DNA from: Salipaludibacillus daqingensis
GTDB taxonomy: Bacteria; Bacillota; Bacilli; Bacillales; Salisediminibacteriaceae
Direction: 5' to 3'
Length of the DNA stretch: 64,000 nt
NCBI RefSeq assembly: GCF_029891575.1
Contig: NZ_JARZHF010000006.1
Span: forward strand, 124,001-188,000
Shown here in pieces: positions 1-8,620 of the stretch. The notes beneath the pieces were generated by a model. The model worked only from the letters and a program-made list of their open reading frames with translations. It made no database searches and was not told where the DNA came from. Position numbers and translations under genes: made by a program. The stretch's first letter is position 1; every line of letters begins with the position of its first letter.

Positions 1-2
1 CA

Positions 3-1133
3 GCGTCGTATTTATTCCGTGAGTTTGCGATGCCGCGTTCTGTCGTTGTCATTGCCAGTGTATTCGCAGTTATTTTAATGGTCTCGTTTAAAGTTTTGTA
101 TTTGAAACTGACTCGGGGAAATGTCATTGGCAAAGTACTATTGATTGGAAACGAAAACAATACGGCGAAACTAATTGATAAAATCAAACACCCGATGTTA
201 AAAGGAACAAAAGTAAGGCATATACAAGAAGACGCAACGATTGAGCAGATTGACTACTATCTTGAAGAATCTGATTATGTTGTGTTGTGCACCGATATAT
301 CCAAAGAAACGAAATCACAAGTCATATATCACGCGATGGAGCGAAACAAAGTCGTTTACGTTATTCCAACGCTGTATGAATTGCTACTACAGCGAGCGAC
401 GATCACGCCACTGGAGGATACGCTCGTCATGGGAGTGAAGCCATTTGGCGTCACGTGGGACAAAGTGTTTGTGAAGCGAGTCTTTGACCTCGTTTCCTCC
501 TTCATTATCCTTGTGGTCATATCACCAGTCCTACTCATTGTGTCGATTATTGTGAAGCTAGAAGATCCTAAGGGTAAGGTGATTTACTCACAAGAACGAT
601 TAGGAAAATATGACAAACCGTTTACCATTTATAAATTCCGCTCGATGGTAAGCGACGCAGAAAATAGTACAGGTCCAATTTTAGCAACGTCTAATGATGA
701 TCGTATTACGAAAGTTGGTAAGTTCATTCGTTCTACAAGACTGGACGAGCTACCGCAAATATTTAACGTAATTAAGGGAGACATGTCCCTTGTTGGTCCA
801 AGACCGGAACGGGAATTTTTTATTAAACAACTATCGCAGAAATATTACCATTACGGTTACCGAAATCGAGTACAACCAGGAATTACTGGTTACGCGCAAG
901 TAATGGGCAAGTATAGTACCCAAGTCGATGATAAGCTGAGATTTGACCTTTATTACATTCGTAATTATAGCCTTTGGTTAGATATCATTATTTTATTAAA
1001 AACGTTCCTCGTTATTTTTGACAAAACAAAAGCAGAAGGATCGGATGATAAGCCCGGTACGGATACTGGCAACGAAGATGAGAAAGATAAGTCAGAACAA
1101 AAAGAAAAATCACGCTCGAAATTGAACGTTTAA
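3..1133 (+). CDS. Priming sugar transferase (polyprenyl-phosphate sugar-1-phosphate transferase), 5' end cut by window edge
   Basis: Transfers a sugar-1-phosphate from a nucleotide sugar to undecaprenyl phosphate, the first membrane step of polysaccharide synthesis. The frame is open upstream of the ATG at 30 to the window edge and reads as protein (SYLFREFAMPRS), so the gene begins outside the window. What remains is the end of an N-terminal membrane domain, a Rossmann-like middle part, a hydrophobic hairpin (FDLVSSFIILVVISPVLL) and the bacterial sugar transferase core with KFRSM, DELPQIFNVIKGDMSLVGPRPE and the RVQPGITGYAQV segment. The C-terminus is a charged, disordered tail rich in D, E and K. 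The epimerase gene follows 30 bases later, so the two are probably cotranscribed at the end of a surface-polysaccharide operon. The sugar specificity cannot be read. Confidence 0.9.
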   Translation, partial: ASYLFREFAMPRSVVVIASVFAVILMVSFKVLYLKLTRGNVIGKVLLIGNENNTAKLIDKIKHPMLKGTKVRHIQEDATIEQIDYYLEESDYVVLCTDISKETKSQVIYHAMERNKVVYVIPTLYELLLQRATITPLEDTLVMGVKPFGVTWDKVFVKRVFDLVSSFIILVVISPVLLIVSIIVKLEDPKGKVIYSQERLGKYDKPFTIYKFRSMVSDAENSTGPILATSNDDRITKVGKFIRSTRLDELPQIFNVIKGDMSLVGPRPEREFFIKQLSQKYYHYGYRNRVQPGITGYAQVMGKYSTQVDDKLRFDLYYIRNYSLWLDIIILLKTFLVIFDKTKAEGSDDKPGTDTGNEDEKDKSEQKEKSRSKLNV

Positions 1134-1163
1134 GTAGATGAAATAACAGGGAGGACGCTTGAT

Positions 1164-2111
1164 ATGAATAAAGTACTCGTCACTGGAGGAGCCGGTTTCA
1201 TTGGTTCACACGTCACAGATCTTCTTGTGGAGAAAGGACATGAAGTTGTGATTCTTGATAACCTTTCCTCTGGAGATAAGAAAAATATTAATCCAAGCTC
1301 CCTTGTAACGTTTGTGGAAGGCGATGTGAGGGATGAGAAAACCGTATCGGAAACATTCCGTCAACACGCAACGATTGACGCTGTCGTTCATTTAGCTGCT
1401 CAGAGTAAAGTAGGGCCTTCTCTCGAAAGTCCTCAGAACGACTTGGACATTAATATTCACGGAACAGTAAACGTGCTAGAAGGAGCGAGAAAGCACAACG
1501 TGTCGAACGTCGTCTATTCATCGTCCGCAGCGGTTTATGGACATGTAGAAGTTCTTCCTGTATCAGAACAAGCCAGCGCTGCTCCTCTTTCTCCTTATGG
1601 TGTTTCCAAGCTGGCCGGAGAGGAATATGTGAAAGCGTACGGAAGGTTATATGATCTAAACGTATCCGTTCTAAGGTTTGCGAACGTGTTTGGTCCGCGG
1701 CAAAGCGCGGCGACAGAAGCCGGTGTGATTACGATTTTTATTGAGCAACTAATCGAAGGGACACAGCCAACGATTCAAGGAGACGGCAAGCAAACCCGTG
1801 ACTTCGTGTACGTGAAAGATGTTGTCCGTGCTGTAGTAGACTGCCTTGAAAAAACAGATAAGATAGCCTCACCGAATCCAGTTTATAACGTGAGTACGGA
1901 AACGATGACAAGTGTGGAAGAGTTACTGAAACAGCTTTGTTCTGCCGTTGGTGAAAATTTCGATCCATTATACGTGGAAGAGAGAAAAGGCGACATCAAA
2001 CATAGTTATTTAAGCTACAGTAAATTATCGGAAGAATTTGATTGGGCACCTGAAACCAAACTAGAAGAAGGCTTAGTAAATACGGTGGAATATTACCGAT
2101 CGCTAACTTAA
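1164..2111 (+). CDS. NAD-dependent epimerase/dehydratase (UDP-glucose 4-epimerase-like)
   Basis: Extended short-chain dehydrogenase of 315 residues that probably interconverts a UDP-hexose for polysaccharide synthesis. Visible motifs are the N-terminal dinucleotide site GGAGFIGSH, the DNLSSG acidic segment that follows beta-2, the SSSAAVYG strand and the catalytic YGVSK. The C-terminal part has the RDFVYVKDV substrate-domain motif typical of GalE and related epimerases. GGAGG 13 bases upstream supports the ATG at 1164. It lies directly after the priming transferase and before a strong terminator, so it is likely the last gene of that operon. GalE versus a related UDP-sugar epimerase cannot be decided here. 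Confidence 0.88.
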   Translation: MNKVLVTGGAGFIGSHVTDLLVEKGHEVVILDNLSSGDKKNINPSSLVTFVEGDVRDEKTVSETFRQHATIDAVVHLAAQSKVGPSLESPQNDLDINIHGTVNVLEGARKHNVSNVVYSSSAAVYGHVEVLPVSEQASAAPLSPYGVSKLAGEEYVKAYGRLYDLNVSVLRFANVFGPRQSAATEAGVITIFIEQLIEGTQPTIQGDGKQTRDFVYVKDVVRAVVDCLEKTDKIASPNPVYNVSTETMTSVEELLKQLCSAVGENFDPLYVEERKGDIKHSYLSYSKLSEEFDWAPETKLEEGLVNTVEYYRSLT

Positions 2112-2113
2112 AT

Positions 2114-2150
2114 AAACCTAGCTGCCAATGGAGGCAGCTAGGTTTTGTTT
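2114..2150 (+). terminator. Intrinsic terminator after the epimerase gene
   Basis: A perfect 13-bp stem (AAACCTAGCTGCC at 2114-2126 pairing with 2133-2145) with a 6-base loop begins 2 bases after the epimerase stop codon and is followed by a T-rich run. It ends the operon that starts left of the window, and may also serve the convergent minus-strand gene that ends at 2157. Confidence 0.9.
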
Positions 2151-2156
2151 TGTGAT

Positions 2157-3176
2157 TTATAATGCTCGATGACTAAGAGAACTTTTATTTAGCATGTAAT
2201 GATAATGTTCAGCTTTTAATAGAGCAACTTCACCTAACGCAAATTCAGGACCAGGAGTAGTATTTGTTTCAAATAAATAGATAGTACCATCTTTTTCAAT
2301 ACCAATGTCTAAACCTAATGCAGTTAGTCTAGTATCAAACATTTTTTCTAGTTTAGGTGGTAAAAACTCAGCTACTTCTTTAATTGCTGTTTTAATTCGA
2401 AGAGTAGCCATTTCGCCATAATTGGCTTTCAGGAAAGGCGTTAATTTGCTTGCGCTACCGCCACTAGAAACATTGGAAACAACTTTATTTCCACTGCCTA
2501 TCCTCACAAGGTAAATAGCCACCTCCCACAAACCTTTGCCATTTTTCTCTAACCGAATACGACAGTCAAAAGGGTCTCCACCTTTCGTACTTGAATGGAT
2601 AAACTTTTGGAAAAGGAATCGATCATAATTAATTTTTTCGAAGAAATCATATAGTTCTTCTTTAGAAAGAACCTCTTCTTTATTATCAAAAATTAATAAA
2701 TAACCATTTTCGGTTATGGAAAGCTTATATATCCCTTTTCCTCTTGAGCCATTAATTGGTTTAATAATGATTTCATTATTCTCTTCTAAAAAGCTAAAGA
2801 AAGTTTCGAAATCCTCAACTGTTTTTGAAGGGATGATTAAGTGTGAAAATTCCCCATCTTCGATTATTTTTTTATTTACAACATCCTTCGAACCTAAACG
2901 ACGATCGATAGATAAAGTGCTATGTTCTTTTAAGAAATTAATTACCTTTTTATGTCTAAAACAGTAAGAAGAAAGGTCAATAAATGGTGGAATTGGAACT
3001 TCTTTAGAAACCCATTTATTTCCGACTAACACTTGTCCGTTTATAACTTTTTTGTCAAAGTCAACATCCTCTGGAAGACAGTGAACAAAATCAATGCCAT
3101 AAGACTTCGTTGTTCTAGCTAAGAGTTTGGCGAACTTCTTAGGTTTAAGCTGGTTTCTCATATATCCTACGTACAT
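2157..3176 (-). CDS. YheC/YheD family endospore coat-associated protein (ATP-grasp)
   Basis: A 339-residue protein resembling the YheC/YheD spore-coat-associated family, which has an ATP-grasp fold. Recognisable parts are the N-terminal YVGYMRN segment, a central nucleotide-binding region with IIKPINGSRGKGIYKL (the ATP-grasp glycine-rich loop around residues 136-150) and the C-terminal metal/ATP site GLDIGIEKDGTIYLFETNTTPGPEFA. An AGGAGGT box sits about 7 bases before the ATG. The enzymatic substrate of the family is not established to my knowledge. The gene stands alone on the minus strand between the polysaccharide genes and the ABC transporter. It indicates a spore-forming host. Confidence 0.85.
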   Translation of the reverse strand: MYVGYMRNQLKPKKFAKLLARTTKSYGIDFVHCLPEDVDFDKKVINGQVLVGNKWVSKEVPIPPFIDLSSYCFRHKKVINFLKEHSTLSIDRRLGSKDVVNKKIIEDGEFSHLIIPSKTVEDFETFFSFLEENNEIIIKPINGSRGKGIYKLSITENGYLLIFDNKEEVLSKEELYDFFEKINYDRFLFQKFIHSSTKGGDPFDCRIRLEKNGKGLWEVAIYLVRIGSGNKVVSNVSSGGSASKLTPFLKANYGEMATLRIKTAIKEVAEFLPPKLEKMFDTRLTALGLDIGIEKDGTIYLFETNTTPGPEFALGEVALLKAEHYHYMLNKSSLSHRAL

Positions 3177-3485
3177 AAAAAATACCTCCTGGTTGTTTTC
3201 AAATAAACTGTAAATACATAATTAATGGCACTAAAAAATAATTTTGAATCAGTGTTCTTGTTTTTCCACTTATAGTACCTACTTTATGCAACTCGTTCCC
3301 GAAATTTTAAACCTAGTAACACAAAAGCGCGAAATACCATAAACTTTCATGATTGTTACATATTTATTAGAACAACAAAGAGATTTAGAGGGACGAAAAA
3401 TAGCTAATGTAAATGTCTTTATTTGAAACTAAACAATACTTTCTAATCCAAAGTACTCTCTCGTTGAAACTTCGATACAAATAAC

Positions 3486-3533
3486 AAAACAACAAAAACA
3501 ATACAAAACAACACAAATCAAATAAAAACACAA
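3486..3533 (+). promoter_or_regulatory. Triple direct-repeat operator upstream of the sugar ABC operon
   Basis: Three copies of an AAAACA-type repeat: AAAACAACA at 3486 and 3505 and AAAACACAA at 3525, spaced 19 and 20 bp, i.e. about two helical turns. The same arrangement, with the same spacing and roughly 40 of 46 bases identical, lies before the microcompartment operon at 10652-10698. On the other strand the repeat reads TGTTTT, similar to repeats bound by DeoR-family regulators in Firmicutes. It probably binds the DeoR-type protein encoded at 9820-10578. Confidence 0.7.
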
Positions 3534-3541
3534 AAGAAACC

Positions 3542-3570
3542 TTGTATAAAGTTTGTATATATGATATTAT
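3542..3570 (+). promoter_or_regulatory. Sigma-A-like promoter of the sugar ABC operon
   Basis: TTGTAT at 3542-3547 and TATTAT at 3565-3570 are separated by exactly 17 bases. The element sits just downstream of the triple repeat and about 70 bases before the start codon at 3641, and a candidate cre site follows it. Confidence 0.55.
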
Positions 3571-3588
3571 CACCTTAATAGTAAGAAT

Positions 3589-3602
3589 TGTAAGCGCTTT
3601 TT
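3589..3602 (+). promoter_or_regulatory. Candidate CcpA catabolite-responsive element (cre)
   Basis: TGTAAGCGCTTTTT matches the Bacillus cre core (TGNAANCGNNNNCA) except for the final CA, and has the palindromic AAGCGCTT centre. It lies about 20 bases downstream of the predicted -10 box, a position where CcpA binding usually represses. This would fit glucose repression of a sugar-uptake operon. Confidence 0.5.
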
Positions 3603-3640
3603 TAGTGGTTTGTTACAGATACTATAAGGAGGGCAAGGAA

Positions 3641-4792
3641 ATGAAAAAGGGGATTTTTGGTAAATCGTTGTTGGTTACGTTGATGGCGTCTGTTTTGTTA
3701 GTTGGTTGTGGTGATGAAAACGCAGATACAAGTGAAGCATCTGGGAATAATAATGACAATACAGAAAATAATAGTGAGAATGAAAACGCGGAAGGCAGTA
3801 TGGATGGCGTACCTGAGCGTTTTGCTGGGGATGAAGAAACAAAAATTCGTGTCATTCGTAAAATTGGAGGCGACGATCACACAGCCCAGTTTTTAGCAGG
3901 TGCTAGTGAAGAAGGTTCTTCTCTTGGTTTTGATGTAGACGTCTTTACTGCAAACGGAGATTCTGCTCGTTTCCACGATGCTATTGCTCAAGCGATAGAT
4001 GAGAACGTTGATGGACTAATTATTTCACACGGAGATGATTCAGCTACTTTTGATGCAGTGAATGAAGCACGGGAAGCGGGCATTGAAGTAGTAACTTTTG
4101 ACTCGGTTCCTGAATTAGAAGATATCGAAGGAGTAACTTCAACGTCTCAAGATGATGAAGCTCTAGCAACTCTTGCTCTCGAACAATTAGTACAAGACCA
4201 CGATGGAGAAGCAAATATTGTATATCTTTGGGTTGACGGTTTTCCACCAATGGTTCGTAGAAATAACATCTTCCAAGAATATATGGATGAATACGAAGGG
4301 TTAGTTGAAGTTGATCGGTTTGGAGTAGCGGCTGAAGATACAACTGGTCAAACACAAAACGCAGTATCAGCCATGCTTAATGCTTATCCTGAAGGAGAAA
4401 TTGACGCCATTTTTGCTACTTGGGATGCCTTCGCAATTGGAGCAGCGCGAGCTATAAATGAAGTTAATCGGAATGAAATTGATATTTATGGTATTGATGT
4501 ATCGAATGCTGACTTAGAGATTATGCAGCAAGAAGATAGCCCTTGGAAGTATACGGCAGCTGTAGATCCAAAGCAGATTGGTTCTGTAAACATGCGAATA
4601 CTTGCTAAGAAACTTGCTGGTGAAGAAACACCTGTAACGTATGACTTAGATGCGACACTCATTTCTCAAGAACAACTTCAAACGAGTGATGAAGCTGTAA
4701 ATATGGAAAGTTTACAAAATATTATTCCAGAGTGGGGTAAATCAGACGAGTTTCTTGAAGATTGGATGGAAACGCTGAAGGCTAATAACTAA
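3641..4792 (+). CDS. Sugar ABC transporter substrate-binding lipoprotein (RbsB-like)
   Basis: Periplasmic-binding-protein-type lipoprotein of 383 residues that captures a sugar for the RbsAC-like transporter encoded next. A longer reading frame exists, but the ATG at 3641 has an AAGGAGG box about 7 bases upstream and gives a proper lipoprotein signal (MKKGIFGKSLL, lipobox LVGC with Cys at about 21). A low-complexity Asn/Glu linker follows, then a type I binding-protein fold with DGLIISHGDD, GIEVVTFDSVP and DAIFATWDAFAIGA segments. Given the kinase and isomerase genes downstream, the ligand is probably 5-deoxyribose, methylthioribose or a similar pentose rather than ribose. A terminator-like hairpin directly after the gene would keep its expression above that of the membrane components. 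Confidence 0.88.
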   Translation: MKKGIFGKSLLVTLMASVLLVGCGDENADTSEASGNNNDNTENNSENENAEGSMDGVPERFAGDEETKIRVIRKIGGDDHTAQFLAGASEEGSSLGFDVDVFTANGDSARFHDAIAQAIDENVDGLIISHGDDSATFDAVNEAREAGIEVVTFDSVPELEDIEGVTSTSQDDEALATLALEQLVQDHDGEANIVYLWVDGFPPMVRRNNIFQEYMDEYEGLVEVDRFGVAAEDTTGQTQNAVSAMLNAYPEGEIDAIFATWDAFAIGAARAINEVNRNEIDIYGIDVSNADLEIMQQEDSPWKYTAAVDPKQIGSVNMRILAKKLAGEETPVTYDLDATLISQEQLQTSDEAVNMESLQNIIPEWGKSDEFLEDWMETLKANN

Positions 4793-4800
4793 ATGAGTTG

Positions 4801-4829
4801 AAGGGGGGATCCGATCTCCCCTTTTTTTT
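4801..4829 (+). terminator. Attenuating terminator between binding protein and ATPase genes
   Basis: A 10-bp stem (AAGGGGGGAT at 4801 with ATCTCCCCTT at 4814, one G-T pair) and a 3-base loop are followed by eight T. It lies between the binding-protein and ATPase genes of one operon. It is most simply read as a partial terminator that makes the binding protein more abundant than the transporter core. Confidence 0.8.
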
Positions 4830-4848
4830 GAAAGAGGTGTTATTCAGC

Positions 4849-6354
4849 ATGGCAAAAAATAAATTATCGATGACAGATATTACAATTGAATTCCCAGGGG
4901 TCAAAGCTCTTGATCAAGTCAACTTTGAAACGGAAACTGGCGTTTCCCATGCTTTAATTGGGGCGAATGGAGCTGGTAAGTCTACACTGATGAAAGTTCT
5001 TTGTGGAGCTCATGATCATTATACAGGCGAAATTTATTTAAATGGTGAAAAAGTAAGTATACGTAGCCCAAAGGATGCACAAGATTTAGGGATTCAAATC
5101 GTATACCAAGAAGTCGATACAGCATTGATACCATACCTTAGCGTAGCAGAAAATATCATGTTGAATGAAACGGTTAGCGATATGGGGAAGAAACAAGTAG
5201 TTAAATGGAAACATATATACTCAAGAGCTCAAGAAATCCTAACAAGTATGAACGTCCATGTTTCTCCCAGAAAACTAGTTAGTGAGTTATCTTTATCAGA
5301 AAAGCAAATGGTTTTAATAGCTCGTGCAATATCAAAGGAATGTAAATTTTTAATCCTTGACGAACCGACAGCTCCTCTAAGCCTTACGGAAACAGATGAA
5401 TTGTTTCAGATTGTAAACGATTTAAAAAGCCGTAATGTAGGAGTTATCTTTATTTCTCACCGAATTCCTGAACTTTTCGAAATTTGTGATGAAATAACAA
5501 TTATGCGTAATGGTAAATTCATTATTAAAGAGGATATCCAACAGACGACGATCAATCGTGTAATTGAACATATGTTAGGTCAGAAATTAGATGAGCAATT
5601 TCCACCTCGACACGCCAATATTGGAGAAGTCGTTCTTGAAACAATGAGTCTTTCTGATCGAGAGAAGATTTTCGAGATCGGAATAAACGTAAAGAAAGGT
5701 GAAATTGTTGGATTGGCAGGCCTTGTGGGAGCGGGAAAAACAGAGTTTTGTAAAGCTCTATTCGGTGTGGCAAAAAAGGTTGATGGTGACATCGTTTTAA
5801 GTGGGAAAAAAGTAAAAATACGCACCCCTTATGATGCAGTAAAGCTTGGTTTTGCGCTTGTTCCAGAAGAACGTCGAAAAGAAGGTATCTTAGTTCATGA
5901 AACGGTTGTGACTAATTTTTCAGCTGCTAGTTTAAATAACTTTTTAAAAGTATTTAGTTTTCTAGATTTTAAGTCTGAAGCTAAAAAAGCTCGTGAAATG
6001 ATTCAAAGTCTAGGGGTGAAAACCCCATCTGAACGGACGATTGTGGAGAATTTGTCTGGTGGTAACCAGCAAAAGATTGCCATTGGTAAATGGCTTGTTG
6101 CAGATGCAGAAGTTTATATTTTTGATGAGCCCACAAAAGGCGTAGACGTAGGGGCGAAACGAGATATCTTTAATTTGATAACTGCCTTAGCAGAACGAGG
6201 GAAATCTGTCATTTATGCTTCTAGTGAACTATCAGAAATCATGGGAATAAGCGATAGAATTTATGTCATGTTTGATGGAAGAATTGTGAATGAAGTGATG
6301 AAAGAAGAAACAGATGAAGAAAAATTGCTACTTTATTCAACGGGGGGAAATTAG
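4849..6354 (+). CDS. Sugar ABC transporter ATP-binding protein, two ABC domains (RbsA-like)
   Basis: Cytoplasmic ATPase of 501 residues with two fused ABC domains, the arrangement of the ribose/galactose (CUT2) importer class. The first half has Walker A GANGAGKST, a degenerate signature region (SELSLSEKQM) and Walker B FLILDEPT. The second half has the less typical Walker-A-like GLVGAGKTE, the signature LSGGNQQK and Walker B YIFDEPTKGVD. The start at 4849 is preceded by AAAGAGGTG; the upstream in-frame extension runs through the terminator hairpin and is unlikely to be translated. The permease gene follows after one base. Confidence 0.93.
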   Translation: MAKNKLSMTDITIEFPGVKALDQVNFETETGVSHALIGANGAGKSTLMKVLCGAHDHYTGEIYLNGEKVSIRSPKDAQDLGIQIVYQEVDTALIPYLSVAENIMLNETVSDMGKKQVVKWKHIYSRAQEILTSMNVHVSPRKLVSELSLSEKQMVLIARAISKECKFLILDEPTAPLSLTETDELFQIVNDLKSRNVGVIFISHRIPELFEICDEITIMRNGKFIIKEDIQQTTINRVIEHMLGQKLDEQFPPRHANIGEVVLETMSLSDREKIFEIGINVKKGEIVGLAGLVGAGKTEFCKALFGVAKKVDGDIVLSGKKVKIRTPYDAVKLGFALVPEERRKEGILVHETVVTNFSAASLNNFLKVFSFLDFKSEAKKAREMIQSLGVKTPSERTIVENLSGGNQQKIAIGKWLVADAEVYIFDEPTKGVDVGAKRDIFNLITALAERGKSVIYASSELSEIMGISDRIYVMFDGRIVNEVMKEETDEEKLLLYSTGGN

Positions 6355-6355
6355 T

Positions 6356-7354
6356 ATGAGCAATTCAAACTCAGTTGATACGAAAAAAAGCGGCCACAGC
6401 TTTGATCTATTCGACTTTATGTACAAGTATGGGACACTCATTCTCATTGTATTATTAATTATATTTTTCTCTACCATGAACCAAAACTTTTTACAGACGA
6501 GTAATCTTGTAAATATTCTTCGGTCCATTTCTATCGTAACGATTATTGGAGTTGGTATTACGATATCTTTATCTGTGGATGGTTTTGATTTATCAGTAGG
6601 GTCTGTTGCATCTCTAGCAAACGCAGTGGTCATATCTATGTTTGTTTGGTATCAACAGCCAGCTGTCATTGCAATTGGTGCAGGATTAATGGCGGCATTA
6701 CTTGTAGGTGCTTTTAATGCATTTATGATCGTGAAGGTTAAAATTCCAGATTTACTTTTGACTCTAGCAACGATGTTTATTATTCAAGGGGTGGCACTAA
6801 GCTACACGAGAGGAGCAACGATTTCTCAAAATATGATTATGTCTGATGGGACGTATGCAGAAGGACAAATTTCACCATTTTTTGCGAAACTAGGGCAAAT
6901 TCCGTGGATTATTATTATCATGCTTATCGTTGTCGTCGTCGTACATATTTTCTTGACGTACACGAAACATGGTCGGTATATGTATGTCATTGGTGGCAAT
7001 AAAGAAGCTGCTAGATTATCTGGAATACCAGTTAACAAATATAAAATATTGGCATATTTACTATCAGCTTCCTTTGCAGCCATTGGCGGAATGGTTCTAG
7101 CTTCTCGAGTAATGACGGCAGAAATTAATGCCGGTGGACCTTATTTAATGGATGCGGTAGCTGCTGCATTTATTGGTTTCGCAGTACTAGGAGCTGGAAA
7201 ACCAAATGCCTTTGGAACATTTATTGGTGCGGTTTTAATTGGAATTCTAGCAAATGGTTTAGTCATGATGTCGGTTCCTTATTATGCAATGGATATCGTC
7301 AAAGGAACTGTACTTGCTTTAGCGCTTGCATTAACATATTACAAGATTAAATAA
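6356..7354 (+). CDS. Sugar ABC transporter permease (RbsC-like)
   Basis: Membrane protein of 332 residues with about nine or ten hydrophobic segments, typical of the ribose-type permease family (BPD_transp_2). Family segments include the SVDGFDLSVGSVASLAN stretch and the C-terminal GKPNAFGTFIGAVLIGILANGLVMM. GGGGGAAATT just upstream serves the ATG at 6356. It is the fixed transmembrane partner of the ATPase and the lipoprotein, and is followed 18 bases later by the kinase gene, so import and phosphorylation are coupled in one transcript. Confidence 0.92.
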   Translation: MSNSNSVDTKKSGHSFDLFDFMYKYGTLILIVLLIIFFSTMNQNFLQTSNLVNILRSISIVTIIGVGITISLSVDGFDLSVGSVASLANAVVISMFVWYQQPAVIAIGAGLMAALLVGAFNAFMIVKVKIPDLLLTLATMFIIQGVALSYTRGATISQNMIMSDGTYAEGQISPFFAKLGQIPWIIIIMLIVVVVVHIFLTYTKHGRYMYVIGGNKEAARLSGIPVNKYKILAYLLSASFAAIGGMVLASRVMTAEINAGGPYLMDAVAAAFIGFAVLGAGKPNAFGTFIGAVLIGILANGLVMMSVPYYAMDIVKGTVLALALALTYYKIK

Positions 7355-7372
7355 GGATGGAGGGGTCTCGTA

Positions 7373-8602
7373 ATGTCCAATACAGATTTTAAAACGGAGT
7401 ACTTTACGATGAAAGAAGAGGATGTCATCCAATATGTGAAAACGGAACTTAGTTTTTTCAAAGAAGACGCAAAGCTCGAATGTAAAGAAATTGGTGATGG
7501 AAATCTGAACTATGTTTTCCTCGTTAAAGATGAAGTTCATGGAGATTCTATCATTATTAAACAAGCTGGACCGGTGGCAAGAATTTCAGACGAGTTTAAA
7601 TTATCGCCTGATAGAAACAGAATAGAAAGTGAAATATTAAAAATTCATGATGAGTTAGCAGAAGGGTTTGTTCCGAAGGTCTACCATTATGATCCGATTA
7701 TGAATTGCACGGCAATGGAAGATTTGTCTGATCATACGATTATGCGTGATGCGTTGATGAATAAAGAATCCTTCCCTTTGTTTGCAGATCATATTACAAC
7801 GTTTATGGTAAACACGTTGCTTCTAAGTTCCGATGTTGTCATGGAGCATAAAAAGAAGAAGGACTTAGTGAAGTCGTTTGTTAATCCAGAACTGTGTGAA
7901 ATTAGTGAGGATTTAGTATTTACGGAACCATTCTTTGATTGTGTTCGAAACGACGTATTTGCTGGCACTCGTGATTTCGTTGAAAAGGAAATCTGGAGTG
8001 ACGATGCCTTGAAGTTAGAGACTGCGAAACTAAAGTTTGATTTCATGGCAAATGCCCAGTCACTGATTCACGGTGACTTGCATACGGGCTCAGTGTTTAT
8101 TAAACCTGATTCAACAAAGGTGATTGATCCAGAATTTGCTTTTTATGGACCTGCTGGCTACGATGTGGGAAATGTCATTGCAAACCTCATTTTTGCTTAC
8201 GTAAATGGTGTGGTGACAATGGATGAAGGCTCTGAAAAATCAGAGTATGTAGGATTTTTAGAAAAAACGATTACCGATGTGATCGATTTATTTAATAATA
8301 AATTTAAAGTTGCTTGGGACACCTATGTAACGGAACAGACAGCAAAGTATCCAGGGTTTATGGATCATTATTTAGCATCCATTTTGAAAGATACTGCAGG
8401 AATTGCTGGTTGTGAACTGATTAGACGGACAGTTGGTCTTGCTCATGTAAAAGACTTAACATCCATTGAAAGTGCTGAAAAGAGAACAAGAGCGGAAAAG
8501 GTTTGTTTAGCTGTTGGGAAAGCATTTATTCTTGAACGGGAAAACTTACATTCTGGTGAGAATTATATGGAAATTTTGAATCAGAAGATGAACGAGATTT
8601 AA
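7373..8602 (+). CDS. mtnK: S-methyl-5-thioribose kinase homologue (5-substituted pentose kinase)
   Basis: Kinase of 409 residues in the MtnK family, which phosphorylates the C1 hydroxyl of methylthioribose with ATP. Family signatures are GDGNLNYVFLVKD near the N-terminus, SIIIKQAGP (ATP lysine), the catalytic loop SLIHGDLHTGSV and the metal-binding VIDPEFAFYGPAGYDVGN. GGAGGGG precedes the ATG. None of the other methionine-salvage genes (mtnW, mtnX, mtnB, mtnD) is nearby. The next genes instead lead to an aldolase, so the physiological substrate may be 5-deoxyribose or methylthioribose destined for cleavage. The family call is firm; the substrate is inferred. Confidence 0.88.
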   Translation: MSNTDFKTEYFTMKEEDVIQYVKTELSFFKEDAKLECKEIGDGNLNYVFLVKDEVHGDSIIIKQAGPVARISDEFKLSPDRNRIESEILKIHDELAEGFVPKVYHYDPIMNCTAMEDLSDHTIMRDALMNKESFPLFADHITTFMVNTLLLSSDVVMEHKKKKDLVKSFVNPELCEISEDLVFTEPFFDCVRNDVFAGTRDFVEKEIWSDDALKLETAKLKFDFMANAQSLIHGDLHTGSVFIKPDSTKVIDPEFAFYGPAGYDVGNVIANLIFAYVNGVVTMDEGSEKSEYVGFLEKTITDVIDLFNNKFKVAWDTYVTEQTAKYPGFMDHYLASILKDTAGIAGCELIRRTVGLAHVKDLTSIESAEKRTRAEKVCLAVGKAFILERENLHSGENYMEILNQKMNEI

Positions 8603-8620
8603 AAAAGAGGAGAGAGCGCT